Source of the DNA: Candidatus Desulfarcum epimagneticum
GTDB taxonomy: Bacteria > Desulfobacterota > Desulfobacteria > Desulfobacterales > CR-1
Assembly: GCA_900659855.1 (NCBI GenBank)
Contig: CAACVI010000045.1
Location: 124,985-188,984, forward strand
DNA length: 64,000 nt
Reading direction: 5' to 3'
The notes under the pieces were generated by a model that had not been told where the DNA came from, did no database searches, and worked only from the letters and a program-made list of their open reading frames with translations. Both the position numbers and the translations under genes were made by a program. This document shows, in pieces, positions 62,949 to 64,000 of the stretch; the first letter of the stretch is position 1, and each line of letters starts with the position of its first letter.

Positions 62949-63929
62949 ATGAAACCCCTTTCCCGAAGATCTTTTTTAAAGACCGGCCTGGCCTCGGCCG
63001 GGGCCGCGGCCTCGGGCCTCATTCCCCTGGCCTCGGCCCGCGGCGCCGATCCCGGCGAGCTGGCCACTTTGATTGATATTCAAAAATGCGTCGGGTGCGA
63101 AGCCTGTGTGGACGCGTGCCAGGAGATCAACACCTCCAAATTCCCGGAGCCCGGGCGTCCGTTTCCCAAAATGTATCCCGGCCGGGTGAAAGTCGCGGAC
63201 TGGTCGGACAAACGCGATGTCCGGGACCGGCTCACCCCCTACACATGGCTCTATATCCAGCGGGCGTCCATCGCCGGGCCCGACGGCGAAAAAACCTTGA
63301 ACATTCCCAGGCGATGCATGCACTGCCAGAACCCCCCGTGCGCGGACCTGTGCCCCTGGGGGGCGGCCCGGAAGCTGAAAAACGGGATCACACGAATCCA
63401 CCCGGACATCTGCCTGGGGGGCCAGAAATGCAAAGTGGTCTGCCCCTGGCATATCCCGGAGCGCCAGACCGGGGTGGGGCTGTACCTGGATATCCTGCCT
63501 TCCCTGGCCGGAAACGGGGTCATGTTCAAATGCGACCGCTGCTATGACCGCATCGAAAAAGGAGAGCTTCCGGCGTGCGTGGAGGAATGCCCCGAAGACG
63601 TTCAGACCATCGGGCCCAGGGACGAGATCATCAAACAGGCCCATGCCGTCGCGGACGAAATCGGGGGATATATTTACGGAGAAACCGAAAACGGGGGAAC
63701 GAACACCCTGTACGTGTCCCCGGTTCCCTTTGAGACATTGACCCGGTCCATTGAAAAAGGCCCCGGGCGCCCCGGTTTTGAGCCGGTTAAGGATTCCATG
63801 GCCCATGCGGACAACCTGGCCAAGGCCATGCTCATCGCGCCCTTCGCCGGCCTGGCGGCGGGAGCGGCCCGATTTTACGGCGCCGCAAAAAAACTGGCCC
63901 GATCGGCGGGGAAAGGAGAGGGAAAATAG
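62949..63929 (+). CDS. Tat-exported four-cluster ferredoxin subunit
   Basis: The protein has 326 aa and a Tat signal SRRSFLKTGLASAGAAASG. The four cysteine groups of an FdnH/HybA/DsrO-type ferredoxin follow: CVGCEACVDAC near residue 45, CMHCQNPPCADLCPWGA near 115, CLGGQKCKVVCPWH near 150, and CDRCYDRIEKGELPACVEEC near 190. Its C-terminal hydrophobic region (MLIAPFAGLAAGAARFYG) could anchor it. It is the electron-transfer subunit of a periplasmic complex such as a formate dehydrogenase, hydrogenase or quinone reductase. GGAGGAG precedes the ATG. The next gene, beginning 3 bases later, is probably the membrane cytochrome b. Confidence 0.88.
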   Translation: MKPLSRRSFLKTGLASAGAAASGLIPLASARGADPGELATLIDIQKCVGCEACVDACQEINTSKFPEPGRPFPKMYPGRVKVADWSDKRDVRDRLTPYTWLYIQRASIAGPDGEKTLNIPRRCMHCQNPPCADLCPWGAARKLKNGITRIHPDICLGGQKCKVVCPWHIPERQTGVGLYLDILPSLAGNGVMFKCDRCYDRIEKGELPACVEECPEDVQTIGPRDEIIKQAHAVADEIGGYIYGETENGGTNTLYVSPVPFETLTRSIEKGPGRPGFEPVKDSMAHADNLAKAMLIAPFAGLAAGAARFYGAAKKLARSAGKGEGK

Positions 63930-63931
63930 AC

Positions 63932-64000
63932 ATGGAAAAAAACTTTTTCGCCAAACGCGCGCGCGTGTCCCTGGCCTATGGCCTCATCCTTTTCATGACC
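63932..64000 (+). CDS. Start of a membrane subunit gene, cut by window end
   Basis: ATG at 63932 follows AAAGGAGAGGG by 11 bases. The first 23 codons read MEKNFFAKRARVSLAYGLIL then FMT, a basic N-terminus leading into a hydrophobic helix. In this operon position the usual partner is the di-haem cytochrome b or NrfD-type membrane subunit. The rest is outside the window, so the family is not decided. Confidence 0.6.
   Translation, partial: MEKNFFAKRARVSLAYGLILFMT

Overview
The window looks like the chromosome of a sulfate-reducing Desulfobacterota (Desulfobacterales-like) bacterium, carrying one island of mobile and defence genes. The lineage call is an inference. It rests on a GC-rich core with MetF/MetV Wood-Ljungdahl genes beside Nuo/Fdh-type electron-transfer subunits, an acyl-CoA dehydrogenase, an acyl-CoA synthetase inside a branched-chain ABC transporter operon, multihaem cytochromes c and a Tat ferredoxin with a membrane partner.

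Layout. 1-692: end of a HerA/DUF87-type ATPase gene. 934-3497: a tRNA-His/tRNA-Arg block present twice around a CDF metal transporter; the second tRNA-His has decayed. 3.5-8.3 kb: gene cassettes and attC-like hairpins, including an HNH nuclease and a SIR2-like/HerA pair. 8.45-8.9 kb: transposase remnant. 8948-9943 (-): integron integrase. 10.1-14.8 kb, downstream of a putative attI: cassettes with attC sites, carrying a SieB-like protein, a DUF3223-HNH protein, two proteins of unknown function, and an overlapping radical SAM / uracil-DNA-glycosylase-superfamily pair. 15.0-17.4 kb: a RAYT (Y1) transposase with its dispersed repeat, then an antitoxin/PIN pair. 17.5-19.3 kb: DUF4276 plus AAA15 ATPase (AbiL-like).

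From 19.4 kb to the end the sequence is mostly ordinary chromosome: patatin, lipoprotein, a six-gene Liv operon with acyl-CoA synthetase, an SDR/DUF2867 protein, small regulators, a transglutaminase-like/beta-barrel fusion, acyl-CoA dehydrogenase, and a six-gene MetF-MetV-NuoEF-GltD-FdhA-like operon. Next come a BldC-like HTH response regulator, a CBS-PAS histidine kinase, efp, guaA, a coiled-coil membrane protein, kdsB, larB, a GNAT enzyme, YeeE/YedE transporters and an NRDE protein. An AT-richer pair follows (1072-aa ROK-domain protein plus a phosphodiester-glycosidase-like protein), then a HaoC/HaoA-like cytochrome pair, a DUF4143-type ATPase and the start of a Tat ferredoxin/cytochrome operon.

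The strongest unusual features are the integron with cassette-borne defence-type genes (especially the radical SAM/UDG pair), attC sites on the wrong side of intI, a family of GTCGTAAAAAA-ended palindromic elements, an Fdh-like subunit that lacks the expected metal ligand, and the ROK giant with its neighbour. All family calls are from motif recognition by eye; no database search was run.
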